Counted from the first letter of the stretch, positions 11,869 through 25,095 are shown. The stretch is DNA of 64,000 bases from Mastigias papua (GCA_964019165.1 OZ025279.1:10509117-10573116), one strand, 5' to 3'. Program-made: numbers and translations. Notes: generated from the sequence alone by a model not told the origin.

Positions 11869-13590
11869 CATAAAGCGGCTGCTTGTGAGCTAATCTTGGA
11901 GATTCTGCATGTCGATTGAAATAATTAGACATTTAATAACATAAAGATAAAGATTATCTAAAGAGTCCTTCTGGTAAGTGTATACAGTTTGATAGCAAAA
12001 GCATTGTTACTACTATCAAATGTATGGCCTTTGTTCTTGTAGAAGCCAAGACAGGAGCTTGCTGAAATGACATGCCCACTGGCATAACAACATATCACTC
12101 ACCTGAAACTATCCAGTGGTCTACAATAGTATCATTGAGAACAGAGTCAACCAATTAAGCAAAACTCTGTTTAGTATCATGAGTTCTGATAAATTCTCAT
12201 TTTAAAAAAGTGAAATACCGTATTTTCTTGAATAGAAGCTGCGCTTGAATAGAAGCCGCCCTTGAATAGAAGCCGCCCTCGAATAGAAGCCGCAAAAAGT
12301 CTCTTTGGAAAATAAATAGAAGCCGCCCTTGAATAGAAGCTGCCCTTGAATAGAAGCCGCCCTTGAAAAGAAGCTGGCATTTGTCTACATGAAACTGTGG
12401 TGTCCGACCGCGGGGATCTATTGCAACACACATAACGCTATTTCCATTCCAAATCTTTAACTGCTGTCTGACCACCTTACAAAAAAGTCCATTCCATTCC
12501 GTATTCACAACTGATATCACAAGTCATACAAATGTTTGCCTTATGCTCTGAAATCTCTTTTTCGAATACATTTCCTTGCATTGCAATTACTTCATATGAC
12601 AACAAATGAATGAAAAATTCTGTCACTCGAATTTAATAGAAGCCGCCCTTGAATAGACGCCGCCCTTGAATAGACGCCGCAATTTGTTTCTTCGACAAAA
12701 ATAGAAGCCGCGGCTTCTATTCAAGGAAGTACCGTATCACACTCTTTCTTCAGGAGATTAGTGTATCTACACTCTTCTGTTATGCCACCATCAACTAGTA
12801 AATGCCCAAAACATTTGATGACACTCATTCAGCACAATTCCTACTATTTCTGACACAATATCTCAGTTACAGTATACAGTTAGTTCCCCTTTAACGTTGA
12901 GGAAGCGAAGAATATATTCTAACGATAAATATAATAACTGAACGCTATGGATAGCAAACATCATGTTATTAACATTCTCAAGAGCAGCCCCTTGGCCACT
13001 GTTAGCCGCCATTTTTAGCAGGGTGGTGCAATACTTTTCAAAGGTAAGTGTAGTGTACACATGGCCATTGACTGGTTTGTTCTGACTGACGCCTAGATCT
13101 TGTATGTACTTCTTGCATATTCCAATGGTATTTTTTTGAGGGCTGAGCGCTTTTTCAGGGAGAGCCCTTGTTTGAAGGTTTAAACTGTCTTAATTTTGAT
13201 GGCTTGGAGGTGCTTTCTTGAGTAGGGCGCTTTAATGAGTGTGGGCGCTTTAATGAGTGTGGACGCTTTGTCGAGGGTGGACTATCTGTCGAGGTAATAT
13301 GGTAATTGAAATTGCAATATTTACACGGGTGTTTCATCTCGTTTGCTAATTTCTATGAATATTATATGTTAATCTACTTATTCAAGTGTTATACTTGTGC
13401 ATTACTTTTACCTCTGTGTACCAACATAGTGCTAGACGATCTCAGACATTCTAACTAAGTAAATCATACGAACCTTCAGTGCTGATATATCATGACAGAC
13501 CCAAGAAAGTCTCAATACTGGACCAAAGGGTTTTCCAGTTCAAACAATTCTTACAACCTTAAACATAATCAGCAGCCTGTTCTCTGTGCT
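11869..13590. mobile_element. 1.7-kb insertion specific to copy 1
   Basis: Absent from copy 2, where catttgct joins directly to ttactttg (23546/23547). In copy 1 the word tgct stands on both sides (11865-11868 and 13587-13590), fitting a 4-bp target duplication or deletion at microhomology in copy 2. No coding region is recognised. It contains the inverted-repeat element 12218-12734. Confidence 0.7.
12218..12734. mobile_element. Inverted-repeat element with GAATAGAAGCCGCC units
   Basis: Flanked by TA on both sides. Left end CCGTATTTTCTTGAATAGAA; right end, reversed, CGGTACTTCCTTGAATAGAA. Inside each end are several tandem units of about 15 bp, roughly ccttgaatagaagccg (12240-12370 and 12630-12720). 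Non-autonomous; same style as the element at 40942-41850. Confidence 0.75.
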
Positions 13591-13725
13591 TTACTTTGTG
13601 AATGTTGTTCATCTTCAACATGCAGTAGTATAATTTTATGGATTACAACTTACTAATAGAGATATGTGCATTAGTGCTGTATTAAGAACGATTTATGTTA
13701 GAAGAACGTTATTGTTCTTTTCTAG

Positions 13726-13983
13726 ATTTGGCAAAGCCACAGATTACTCCCAACATCAACCGCACGACTATATTAGAAGGTGGAACACTGAACATCAGCT
13801 GTTCATCTAATTCTGTTCCAGCAGCTGGCGTAAAATGGATCAATGGTTCAAATTCAACCGTTACAAACTCATCTGTTCTCTTTATCAATTCAACCATGAG
13901 ACAGGATGATGGCATATACTATTGTATTGCTACAAGTATACTTGGGTCATCTGCATCTGACCCAATTGATGTTGATGTAGTGT
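13726..13983 (+). CDS. RPTP exon: Ig domain D (B-type, copy 2)
   Basis: 258 nt, phase 1-1. Acceptor tctag after a pyrimidine tract; donor T|GTAAGT. It is nearly identical to exon B 7,040 bp upstream (for example I to V in the NST-V-TNSS segment), with the same Cys, Trp, Cys core and sequons. The intron before it is homologous to that before exon F, so it keeps the ancestral acceptor region that exon B lacks. Confidence 0.9.
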
Positions 13984-14477
13984 GTAAGTTTGAGACTTAT
14001 ATAAATTGCTATTTGCTTAATTATAAGGTAGGGCAACCGTAAGACGCTCAGTTTGACAGCAATGTCGTGAATGCAATTGGAATAGACATGGTTTAATTTG
14101 CATGAGAGATTTCATCAATATGCATTTGAATAGGATGACAGTATTTAGTGTATCGATTCATGCCTTCTAGTATAGTTCTAGAATCTTCTTTCCTAGTTCG
14201 TTCTTAATATGTATCATATGAAAGTTCCTATCCTCATCCAGATTGTCTCCGATTTGATTAACTACCTTCAGTATAAGCTATGTGCTCATGGAATGATGCA
14301 TGAAGCAATCAGAACTATAAATGGAGATTATTTCAATAATTGTTGTTGATGTATTCATATACAAAATATGATTATACTCATAGTTGCTTGCGTTAATTTA
14401 TATACATTATTCCACAAATAAAGAATTTTTGCACGCTTATTTTGCTGTTTGGTTTACAATCTTTCCTAACTTTCCAG

Positions 14478-14744
14478 ACCTTGATACTCCAACATTTAAC
14501 ACATCATCACAAAACAGTGTATCAGTCGAAGAAGGAAGCTATTTTTCTGTTTTGTGCAATGCCAGAAGCAACCCACAGATTTCCCGTTACGTTATCAGGT
14601 CTTCATCCCCATATAGCTTTACGACATCAAACACCCTAGTGTTTCAGAGTATAAAAAGACAGGATGCTGGAACATATACTTGCATTACACAAGTTGGCCT
14701 GCATAGGTTACAGACGTCATCCTCCTTAGTAATTAATGTGGAAT
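14478..14744 (+). CDS. RPTP exon: Ig domain E (C-type, copy 2)
   Basis: 267 nt, phase 1-1, acceptor tttccag, donor T|GTAAGT. Same frame and cysteines as C and G (SVLCNAR, AGTYTCIT). It differs from them in the middle of the domain (RSSSPYSFTTSNTLVF against MSSSPSTFLVSNTLVY) and at HRLQTSSS near the end. The core Trp is again replaced (RYVIR). The surrounding introns are almost identical to those of copy 1, so the differences are concentrated in the exon. Confidence 0.9.
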
Positions 14745-15124
14745 GTAAGTTTGCATTTTTATCCATTTCTTCTATATACATGTGTTTTTTAGAGTGAATC
14801 AATTAGATTGTGGATCGTGCTAAAGTTCACACTTATGGAGTGTAAATGTTCGAGTGAGTTGCAGTTAAAGAGTTCTCCAATTTTGATAAACAAGTATCCA
14901 TCCAAATTAGAAATTCAACTTATTTCTCTGTACGATTGATCTTTTGGATGTGATTGCCTGCAATTTGCATAATGTGACTTATGAGCTTATAGCGTATTTG
15001 TTTTTGTCAGCAAAATCTAACTTATTACATCACCTATTATATAATTGGCAAGACTTTGTTCATGTTATTGAAGGCTGGCTATGTTGTGAACTATAGTTGA
15101 GGAGTTCATTCGTATTAGAATACA

Positions 15125-15297
<173 letters not shown>

Positions 15298-17100
15298 TCT
15301 ATGTATATTGTTCAAGCAAATTATTCCCTTGCCAATGTGTCGAAGCCGCCATTAGATATTAGATGAATGTATCAATTCAACCCCTTGAAGGGAATTTTGA
15401 CGATGAATCTCGGTCAAGTCACTCATTTTGTCACGCTTCTGCGTGATAACTTTTGAAACATCTTTTAGTTTCATTTAATATATGACATTTCCCAGATGAG
15501 TTTATATAGGAAAAGCTTACACTCACGGCTTTCACAGTAGTCAATGCTAAAACGCAATCTGACAAATAGGCTCTGTCAGAGGAGCATCCTATGTAGAAAC
15601 TTTTGCTATACAGTACAAATACACAATCGGTGTTGGTTCTTGTTGTTCGAGTGTACAGTTCAGCATGAAATTGGAACTTTTAACTTCTATGAAAGTTTTT
15701 GATTATGTATATTCCTAGTATATGTTATGTCAGCACACTGTTCTCGGACCTTACGGCAATAGTTAAAATCTTCTTCTAAAGATACACAGCACAATTCGCT
15801 AGTACATAACTAATATTAACAAACACTACACGGAGAAAAGTAGATATTGCAATATTATGAGACGACCATGGGAGGAACATACATAACGTCATCTTGTTCT
15901 GGTCACAAGTAATGCATAACACATGCATAACAATGTCGGTAATTATAATGCTAACAGAATGCTAACAGCATCAATTCAGCAACTAGATTAGAATATAAAA
16001 GAGAACAAAGCAGACGAAGAAAATAACCTGATAGCGATCTAACTGAGCAGATTTGCAGGCCATGATGAATTTTATAAAATATCTTTAATATCATTCGATT
16101 TCCAGTTAAATTAAATTTTCGTCTGCGGTAAAGGAGAACAGTAAGTGAGGTCTTTATATCTATGTTACATAAACCTAGTTGTAATTCATGGCAGCCGGCC
16201 GAGAAGATCATTGCGCACCTGAATGAAGAGAAGGCATTGCAGAAGGAAGTGCACAACTTGATCAATTCTAGTATTGCACTCGAGATATGACACGTGGGTC
16301 ATAATGGGAAACGCACACAAACATATTGGTTGACTGCTTGATGATTTAAAAAGTATTCAAAACTGCATTTGTCAGACCAAAAATGTCAATATTTTGCTGT
16401 ATGTGATATTCCCTCTAAAACTCGCTCTTGTGCTTTTAAATTTTCGGTGGTTTTAAGCAGGCTCTATTTTAGGCAGAGGAACTGCGGCGAGGGTGGACGC
16501 TTTTTACAATCTTCTTCATTCAACTCAGTTACTGTCTCATCAATAGCTAGTATACACAAACATAGCTCTCAAATCTAATTAAAATGCAAATATCGTTCTC
16601 AGGAATTATCAATACATGTGTCCATTCCTTACCATCACCATTCCTGTCCTCTACATCATCGTTGTTAGCAAAAGATGGATTAATGTCCTCTCCAACCAAC
16701 AGTTCATTGCTTGATTGCAATTCATCAGCATCATTTTCAATTAGCTCGCTTGTGTTAAAAAGGAAACACTTTGGCCATACTCTCTACAATCAGCTGATAA
16801 GTGTACGGCACAGCAGTTCATAGATTGCGCAATGAGCTATTTAGACACTTCTGCTTTTCTATTAGATGCATTAGAAAGTACAACAAGAAATTTACTTAAA
16901 ACACTACGTACGAGCTACTAAACTATACTACAAGGGCGAAACCCAGGGAGAGCAACCTAGTATTACTAGTCTCTGGGATTTAATATATATCTAAATGCAA
17001 CTAGTGAAAGAGATACAGTACTAAATAGAAATAAACTCTATTCAATACGAATTAATTTTTAAGCACATTTCACATTTGACACCCGAAGAAGGTACCCTAA
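15298..17100. other. Duplicated intron sequence, copy 2
   Basis: Homologous to 8701-10497; same small frames as in copy 1, no exon. Confidence 0.6.
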
Positions 17101-17338
17101 TTATAATTATTTTTATTATTATTATTAAAAGTGGTTAGGAAGGGTATCCCTTCAGCGGTAGCTTGTTTTCAAGGGGCCTTCGGTTTAAATACAAAAATAC
17201 CATTAAAAATCCTAAAAACCTAAGAGCAGTTTTGCTCTAATGATAAGTTAAGAGACAAATTAAATACATAAATAGGAACAATTAAAACTTAAGTAAGAAA
17301 ATAGAAAACAGTTCTTCAGTCAAACTATACAATCTTCA

Positions 17339-20180
17339 TCAAGGACAACTGGGGCTCAAGTTTTTAAAGTTTATTATGGGTGGTGCCGACTTCATCTCAT
17401 TTGAGAGGCTGTTCCACAATTTTGCTCCCCTGAACGAGAACCCTTTTTGACCATTGGCCGTATTTCGTTTTGGGATATGAAGATCAGTGGCAGTGCTACG
17501 AAGCTCGTAGGAAGGATTGTCAGAATTTCGAGTAAATATACCTTGGAGGTATTGTGGAGCAAGCCCATTAACCGATTTATAAACCATAACTCATGATTCA
17601 TATTGGATCATTTCTTCAATTGTTCTTCATCCTAATTGTTTGATGAACATCTTACTGGGAGCATCATACCTGCTACTAGTAATTATTCTAGCAGCACGAT
17701 TTTGTAATTTTTGTAGATGATTTATTTCGGATGCCCCAGCTACCCCCCCCCCCCGGCCTGGGCAACAATATCGGAACTGTGGATCCACAATGCTATTATA
17801 GAGACACTTCAATGTGTCGAATGGTAAAAATCGCTTGCAATACTTAATTACTCCCAAGGACCGCGAAACCTTTTTTGAAATTTCTTGGATGTGCCTCTTC
17901 TAGTCTAAGGATTTATCAATATACCCCTAAATACTTGATGTTTTCAGCAACCTCTACTGGTGCATTGCAGATATCAAGAACTAGTGTCACTGCCTCTTCC
18001 TTCATAACAGCTTGCCTATGTTTAGTGGAAATGAGCAACGATTTGGTTTTGGCTACATTAAGAGATAATTTATTTCCCTTGAGCCAAAGATGTAAATTCC
18101 TAAGGTCATCATTGAGTGCTGTGGTCAGCTGAGATATGCTTTCAAATTGAAGCACTAAGCTGGTGTCATCAGCATAGATAGAGACCTTTGCATTTTTGAC
18201 TGAATAAGGTATATCATTTATGTAGACCAGGAATAGCAAAGGGCCATGGCACGAGCCTTGGGGAACTCCAATATTTATCTTTTAGATGCTAGAGTCTATA
18301 CCGTCAATTCTAGTGAATTGTTTACGATTTGACAGATAGGATTCGAACCATTTTAAGTCAAGCCCTTGAACCCCATAATGGTTAAGTTTCTGCAAAAGAA
18401 CATGATCGACAGTGTCAAATGCCTTTTTCAGGTCAATAAATACAGTTCCTACATATTTACCGAGATCCATCCCGCTATACCAATCATCAGTGTTTTTCAA
18501 CAATGCAGTGAGCGTTGAGTGGAGGGCCCTAAACCCCGACTGATTGCTTGATAGAAACCCATGGCTATTTAGGTACTTGTACAGTTGGTTGTATATTATT
18601 TTCTCAAAAAGCCTGGAAATGACAGGTAGGACTGAAATTGGTCGATAGTTTTCTTTAGCACTCTTGTCCCCATCTTTAAATATTGGTGTTACTCGTGCAA
18701 TTTTCCACGAAGCAGGGAATTTGCACTGGCTGATAGACCTGTTGAATAGACATGTAAGTGACTTACTAATGATTGGCAAAGCAAGATTTAGAAAATAACT
18801 AGAGATTTTATCATTTCCAAAACCTTTTGAGGTTTTAACCTTAGCCATGGCATCCCTTATATGCTGATCTTGAATATTATTAAAGTGGAATTTAGTGCTA
18901 CATTTATTCATTGTATACATTCCAGTTAACAACGGCTTTGCACAATCCTCTATTTTGTTTGCTAATTCTTCACCAACAGAGCAGAAATATGAATTCATAC
19001 TATTTGAGATTACCCGTTTGTCGACAATTTCAATGTTTCCAACATTAAGTGAGTTAATATCCGTGGATTTACTTCTTTTATTCAGAAGATCATTTGTTAT
19101 CTTCCAAGTTTCCTTCATATTTCCACTATGTTGGGATATTCTATCCTTATAGTAATTCTTTTTACGAGAAATTTTAAGGCTGTTTACTTTATTTCGAGCT
19201 TCTCTATAGGAGCGCATTAGTGATTCCGATTTAGCGCTAACAGCCGCCTTTTTCAGCCGGTCTCTTGATTTCATCATAGCCTTGAGCTCAGAGTTAACCC
19301 AAGGACAGTTCCTATCTGAAACTCTTATATCTCTAATAGGAGCGTACTTTTCTATGAAGAAAGAGAACAGGTATGACCATGCTTCGACCATTGAGTCAAC
19401 ATCATCAGTTACGCTAACAGCCCTGTCCCAAGGGTCTTTTGCAACATCGGCCAAGAATGCTTCTTCATTGAATTTTTTCATATTTCTTGTTCTGATCGTC
19501 TTATGTCCACTAGAATTGAAAGCATTTAACTTACGCATGCAAAATATTATATAGTGGTCGCTTAGTGTGATTTTATGAACCCCTGCTTCAAGAATGCTGC
19601 CTATGCAAGATGTTGCTATATGGTCGATAAGTGTAGATGTTGTGAGGGTGACCCTAGTTGGTTCTTTAATGATTTGTTGCAAGCTAAACATCTCATATAA
19701 CCTTTGGATTCTCCTAGAGTTACTATTAAGAGGGCTTTCTATTGAATCTTTGGATAGATCACAATTTGTGTCGCCCATAAGTATCATTTCCTTACCATCG
19801 CTGTCCAGGTAAGATAAAACAACTTCAACTCTTTGGAATGTGGTAACCGGATCATTTGGAGGCCTATACCATGCAATTAAAAGGAAGGGCTTGCTTTTAT
19901 AGGGTTGAACTTCAATACAAAGAAGTTCCAAATTGCTGTTTGGGATGTTATTGCGTAGAATGTATTGTATACTATCCCTAACGTACAAAGATACACCCCC
20001 ACCTTGGCGAGACCTGTCAAGTCGCACTTGCTTAAATCCAGCAATTTTTGTTATCTGACGATTAATAGAATCATCTAATTTGGTTTCATTTAATGCTAGT
20101 ACGTCGATTTTTAGGTCGTTAAGTAGTAATTTAATTTCATCGATATGGCTCCTAAGACCATTGATGTTGAGAGATGCCAT
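17339..20180 (-). pseudogene. LINE ORF2 (APE endonuclease and reverse transcriptase)
   Basis: Minus strand from ATG at 20180. The first 632 codons are open: endonuclease (MASLNINGLRSHIDE, LALNETKLDDSI, LLIAWYRPP, LMGDTNCD, LSDHYIIF), then RT blocks (NYRPISVLPVISRLFEKIIY, QSGFRALHST, FIDLKKAFDTVDH). An in-frame stop near 18282 precedes VPQGSCHGPLLFLVYINDI and the catalytic YADD box (18170-18180). A second stop (about 17916), a frameshift and a run of 12 C (17743-17754) follow before the C-terminal part (FNKIHHLQKLQNRAARII-type segment; ATDLHIPKRNTANGQKGF). Full expected length of about 950 codons is present. Confidence 0.9.
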
Positions 20181-20244
20181 GGCTAAGCCTTTTTTTGGAC
20201 CCCAAATGCTGACGACACCAGGATCTAATCATGTTACTATGCAA

Positions 20245-22000
20245 GTAATAGTAGGGTAAATCGGCACTAACCTTATCGTCTAATTCTGGTTTGCTAAAGG
20301 CAAAGTTTATTGGCGAAATTAGTTGCTGACTTTTCACTACCTCTAGTATTGAGATGCAACTTAGCGGAACCAAGTAGATCGTTTTCGTTGGTGTTAGTTT
20401 TCCACACAATCGATACTAAGATTCGCAATCATCTCGTTTAGGTCTTGAATAACTTTATTTGCTTTCCTGTTATCACATCGCAAGTTGAGCATGGATATTA
20501 TAACATGACAAGATGGCAAAGTCATTTCAATGTAGCTCTTGAGTTCGAGTAATTCCTCTAGGACCTGGTCAGCATTAAGATCTATAGCATCGTTTGTAGC
20601 TATATGTAAGATTATTTTTGCTGGCTTTTTGCGAACTAGGGGTTTAATGTGATCTCGCATATCTGTAATTGTTGCCCCTGGAAAGCTCCTCACTTTGACT
20701 TCGGTGAGTCCTGTAAAATTTTTCTCCGCTATACCGCTAATTATACTATCCCTGTAATTAATATGGTCCCCTTTGGCCATGGATGTGCCTTCCTTTCACC
20801 GGTTATGCTTTGACTGTCAGCATTGCTCCTCCTCACTTTGATGGGATATCTGCTGCTGAGTGTCTTTTCATTGATGTTTGATCGCATACTATCTCCAGTT
20901 ATAAGTACTGAATTTTCCCTCCACTTGCCATGTTGTCCAGCAGGATTAGTGTCAGTGTTATTGCCGCCCTTACCAGTGTTTCTAAGCTTGTTATTGTTGT
21001 TGTTGCAGCTGTCGCTGTTGTTACAGTTGGTGTTATTGCTGCTATCGTTGCTGTTGTTTTTCTCTAAGATTTGTATGTTTGCCTTTGGCTTTGACTTTTT
21101 ATAAACTACTTTTGATTTTGAGTTATTTGTTCTCGTTTCTATGCTTTCAAATACGATGTTAGGATTATTCACTTCTGTCTCTCGCTTTAGATTTTTCTTG
21201 TTGCTTTGAGTTTTTCTGTTGGATTTTTAGTGGCAATTATTCTTTGCGGTGTTTTGGTCTTCCTTTGCGCATATTTTAGATTTGTATACTAGGTATTCTT
21301 CATGTTTTATTGCTTGAACCTCCTTCAATTGAATTGCAAGGGTTTGTTTTGCAGCCTGTTTGCTGTAATTCAGATGACATAATTGTGCGTCTTCATGCTT
21401 CTCGGGAATGACAATGTTAGCGGAAGCATTAATGCTGGAATCCATAACTTGTGATAAGCTTGCTGTGTTTATGTTAGACTCAGATCTGGATTCTAAAAGC
21501 TTTTCTGTATTTGCTATTCGGTCTGATAGATATCTGTTATCAAGTACCAATTTTTCAAGTTCTATTTTCAAATTGAAATTATCCTCCATCAAAGATCTTT
21601 CTTGGCTTTTGCATATCGTAGTTGCTGATTCAGATTTGTTATGATTTCCCCAAATTGTTGAAAATACGAACAAAGTTATTTTCGATGGATATCGACTCTC
21701 TTTTCGGCTGTTTTTCCTGTAAGTCATCCGTAGCAATGGCGATGTTTGTGTTTTCTGGCCTTCCAGTGGAATCGATTGAATTAGGATTCGCATCTGATGT
21801 CTCGTTAGATGTTTCTTTTGCAGTGTTTCTAATATCTACCTCTTTGTAAATGTAGTAGAATTCTTGTCCAGCTGAGGTATTTTTTAAAAATATACGCTTT
21901 GCTTTCACCAATCCATCTAAAGCTTCGGTGGCTAGCTTCGAGTCTAGGCCGTATTCTTTAACAGCATACGAGATTATCTTGCTCTGTCAGACAGGAAGTT
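20245..22000 (-). pseudogene. LINE ORF1 (coiled coil plus SGNH-type esterase), broken
   Basis: Minus strand. The N-terminal part reads SKIISYAVKEYGLDSKLATE, then ALDGLVKAKRIFLKN, a small helical domain common in CR1-like ORF1. A probable coiled coil follows (LKIELEKLVLDNRYLSDRIA, near 21570-21500). The esterase part shows block I as LITGDSMRSNI (about 20900), HIATNDA in the place of the GTND block (about 20600), and HLNTRG near 20350 in the place of the catalytic His block. Frames shift near 21690, 21200, 20760 and 20400. In CR1-type elements ORF1 binds RNA and assists retrotransposition. Confidence 0.8.
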
Positions 22001-22509
22001 TTTTCAAATTTCTTAACTCATCGATTGAGTTTAGAATGATCAAATTTCCGACATAGCTATCCATTCCAGATTGATCGTGTATACAGTCTTATCCCCTACC
22101 GAAAGCTTCTCTCTTTCACTACGAAACGTAGCGTGGCACCGCCTCGAAACAAAAACTGAAGTACCCCTAAGATTGCGAAGAACTAGGAGCCCTGTCTGAG
22201 AGAACAGTAACGGCACCGACAACAATCCATCCCGTCACTATACACACATAGAGGATATCCTTATTGAAGAACAACGCAAACTGATTGCGGTTAGCTAAGT
22301 GGTTAGATTGGCAATGTTTTGAAGACGGGTATGGTGTCAAGACGAGCAGGCAATGGCACTATATAAACCAAGTGTCAAATGGGAAATAGGGTAATAGAGA
22401 AATGGGCACAGTGTGACTGTACGACAAGGGACTTTACAACACATTGGCATGATTGTGGTTACGTTACAGAGAATTTACGGGAATCCACCAATTGTGTGAA
22501 TATATTATA

Positions 22510-22750
22510 AAGTCAGCTCAATTAGTAATATTTCTATTGAGGTCATTTTGGAGGCCTTTGTCACCGTGTAGTAATAGTTGTGTAAATACATTATTTGAGA
22601 GATTAGTATATCCAAACGTTTGTAGTGATTCATTGGCATCGTTAGTAGCGCACATTGGTTTGAAAGAATCCATAAAATTATGATTGAACTTGTGAAAACA
22701 TAATTTGCTAAACCCTACTCTAAGTTGGGTGAGATAGGATAATCCTATTG
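22510..22750 (-). mobile_element. LINE C-terminal relic, copy 2
   Basis: Homologue of 10855-11090, more disrupted by substitutions. A minus-strand 62-codon frame at 23008-23196 (copy 1: 11330-11518; starts MPLADVSSH) is also kept in both copies and may belong to the same relic. Confidence 0.5.
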
Positions 22751-23681
22751 GGTCATAAATCCCAAAAGTAGATTTAGCAGGGTGACGGGTGTTTGGAGAT
22801 CAACATTGTCTTAAAGATACCAACCGATGGTGCAAATCTAATTTCATCATCTAGCTCATGCCATTCAACTAGGCAATTTGGATAGGAGCTGGACTTAATT
22901 TGTACTGTTCCTGTCCAAATTCGCCCAATGGCATACTGGTTACGAAGGGAGTAGTTTGACTGATCATGTGTTAAGGGATTGGATCCACGGTATATGACGA
23001 AGTCAGATTATTTATAATGTTGTAAAGCAAAGACACCTCTTCCCATGCATTTAGCATCCACTACACAGTGGATCTTCTTTCTGGTGACTTCAGATGTCCT
23101 GATTCTGTACGAATCCACTTGGATCCGTTCTACACTTACCTTCAAAAGTATTGCACTACCCTGCAACAAATGGCTGCTAACATCAGCTAAGGGCATGGTC
23201 TAGAAAATGTGCATAACAAATGCTTTTCGCTGTAAGTGCCTATTCTGTCTTTCTTTGGGCTTGAAGATATTAGTCGGTTATTCAAGTTTCAAAGTAGTAG
23301 AAACTGGGAAGCACTATTGATGTTTTTCCGTAGAAAAATTTGCAATATTTTGAAGCAGTGCTATCAAACGTATGGGCAAAAAATAATTGTTTATATTAGG
23401 AATAGCAGACTGCAGCAGAATGACGAATTTTAGACTGCAGAAGCATGATTTTCCGCCTTGTCAAGGCGAAGCTGTTTCAAGTCTAACATACGAAATGAAT
23501 GTGTGGGAAATTGGCGATTGCCATTTAGAGCAACAGGTCATTTGCTTTACTTTGTGAATGTTGTTCGTCTTCAACATGCAGTCGTATAATTGTATGGAAC
23601 GAAACTTACTAATGGAGATATGTGCATTAGTGCTGTATTAAGAACGATTTATGTTTGAAGACCGTTATTGTTCTTTTCTAG

Positions 23682-23939
23682 ATTTGGCAAAGCCACAGAT
23701 TACTCCCAACACCACCCGTATGACTCTAGTAGAAGGTGGCACACTGAACATTAGCTGTTCATCTAATTCTGTTCCAGCAGCTGGCGTAAAATGGATCAAT
23801 GGTTCAAATTCCACCATAACCAACTCATCTGTTCTCTTTATAAACTCAACCATGAGACAGGACAGTGGCATATACTATTGTATTGCTGCAAACATTTTTG
23901 GATCATCTCTATCTGACCCAATTGATATTGTTGTGGCGT
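23682..23939 (+). CDS. RPTP exon: Ig domain F (B-type, copy 3)
   Basis: 258 nt, phase 1-1, donor T|GTAAGT. It is the most diverged B-type copy: TTRMTLVEGG in place of INRTTILEGG, and IAANIFGSSLSD in place of IATSILGSSASD. Cys in NISCSSN, Trp in VKWING and Cys in IYYCIAA are intact. It lies 9.96 kb after exon D because a 5-kb LINE sits in the intervening intron. Confidence 0.9.
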
Positions 23940-24432
23940 GTAAGTTTGAGAATTACATAAACTGTTAGTTTTTTAACTATTTGGTAGGACCCACGCACAA
24001 AGCTTAGTGTGACAGCAATCTTCTAACAGCAATTGCTATAGAAATGGTTTAATTTGCATGAGAGTTTTCATCAATATGCATTTGAATAGAATGAAGGTAT
24101 TTAGTGTATCGATTCATGCCGTCTAGTATGGTTCTCGAATCTTCTTTCCTATTTGGTTCTTAATATATATCATATGAAAGTTCCTATCCTCGTCCAGATT
24201 GTCTCTTATGTGATTAACTAATTTCAGTATAAGCTATGTGCTCCTGGAATAAGGAATGAAGCAGCTAGAACTACGAATGAAGGTTATTCCAAGAATTGTT
24301 GTTGATATATTCATATACAAACTACGCTTCTGCTCATGGATGTATTTGTTAATTTATATACATTATTTGACAAATTAAAAATTTGACACGTTTACTTTGC
24401 TGTTTTGTTTACAATCTTTCCTAACTTTCCAG

Positions 24433-24699
24433 ACCTTGATACTCCAACATTTAACACATCATCACAAAACAGTGTATCAGTCGAAGAAGGAAGCTATTTC
24501 TCTGTTGTGTGCAATGCCAGAAGCAACCCACAGATTTCGCGTTACGTTATCATGTCTTCATCCCCATCTACTTTTTTGGTATCAAACACCCTAGTGTATC
24601 AAAGTATAAAAAGACAGGATGCTGGAACATATACTTGCATTACACAAGTTGGTCTGCATATGTTAGAGACGAGATCCTCCTTAGTAATTAATGTGGAAT
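24433..24699 (+). CDS. RPTP exon: Ig domain G (C-type, copy 3)
   Basis: 267 nt, phase 1-1, donor T|GTAAGT. By eye it is identical in nucleotides to exon C, and the identity runs about 60 bp into the following intron. The intron before it is clearly diverged from that of copies 1 and 2. Two Ig cysteines are present and the core Trp is replaced as in C and E. Confidence 0.9.
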
Positions 24700-24929
24700 G
24701 TAAGTTTGCATTTTTATCCATTTCTTCTATATACATGTGTTTTTTAGAGTGAATCAATTAGACTGTGAATCGTGGTTAAGTTCACACTTTTGAAGTGTAA
24801 ATGTTCGAGTGAGTTGCAGTTAAAGATTTCTCCAATTTTGAAAAACAAGTATCCATCCAAATTACAAATTCAGCTTATTTCTCTGTACGAATGATCCTGT
24901 GGGTGTGATTGCTTGGAATTTGATTCATG

Positions 24930-24934
24930 CGATT

Positions 24935-25001
<67 letters not shown>

Positions 25002-25020
25002 GTGTTTGTGTTTGTGTGTA
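24930..25020. repeat. TG microsatellite in copy 3
   Basis: About 80 bp of (TG)n after exon G, directly before Ig exon H. Confidence 0.95.
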
Positions 25021-25095
25021 AATATACATGTATATAACTTCCGAGTTTGCATACTTGGAACACCCTTTGATAACTGTGCAAATGTTTATTTTTAG

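Larger units (their letters stand above)
17101..22160 (-). mobile_element. Near-full-length CR1/L2-like LINE
   Basis: About 5.06 kb, inserted on the minus strand into copy 2. Copy 1 gives the empty site: ggtaccctaa occurs once there (10488-10497) but flanks the LINE on both sides (17091-17100 and, as gtacccctaa, 22161-22170), so there is a target duplication of about 10 bp. The 3' end is an (AAT)n-like tail (17101-17128). It carries ORF1 with an esterase domain and ORF2 with endonuclease and reverse transcriptase. A few stops and frameshifts mean it is inactive but fairly young. Confidence 0.92.

Noticed and set aside
20823..21104. Leu-rich plus-strand frame that looks like a membrane protein
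   Set aside because: Antisense of the Asn-rich linker of the LINE ORF1.
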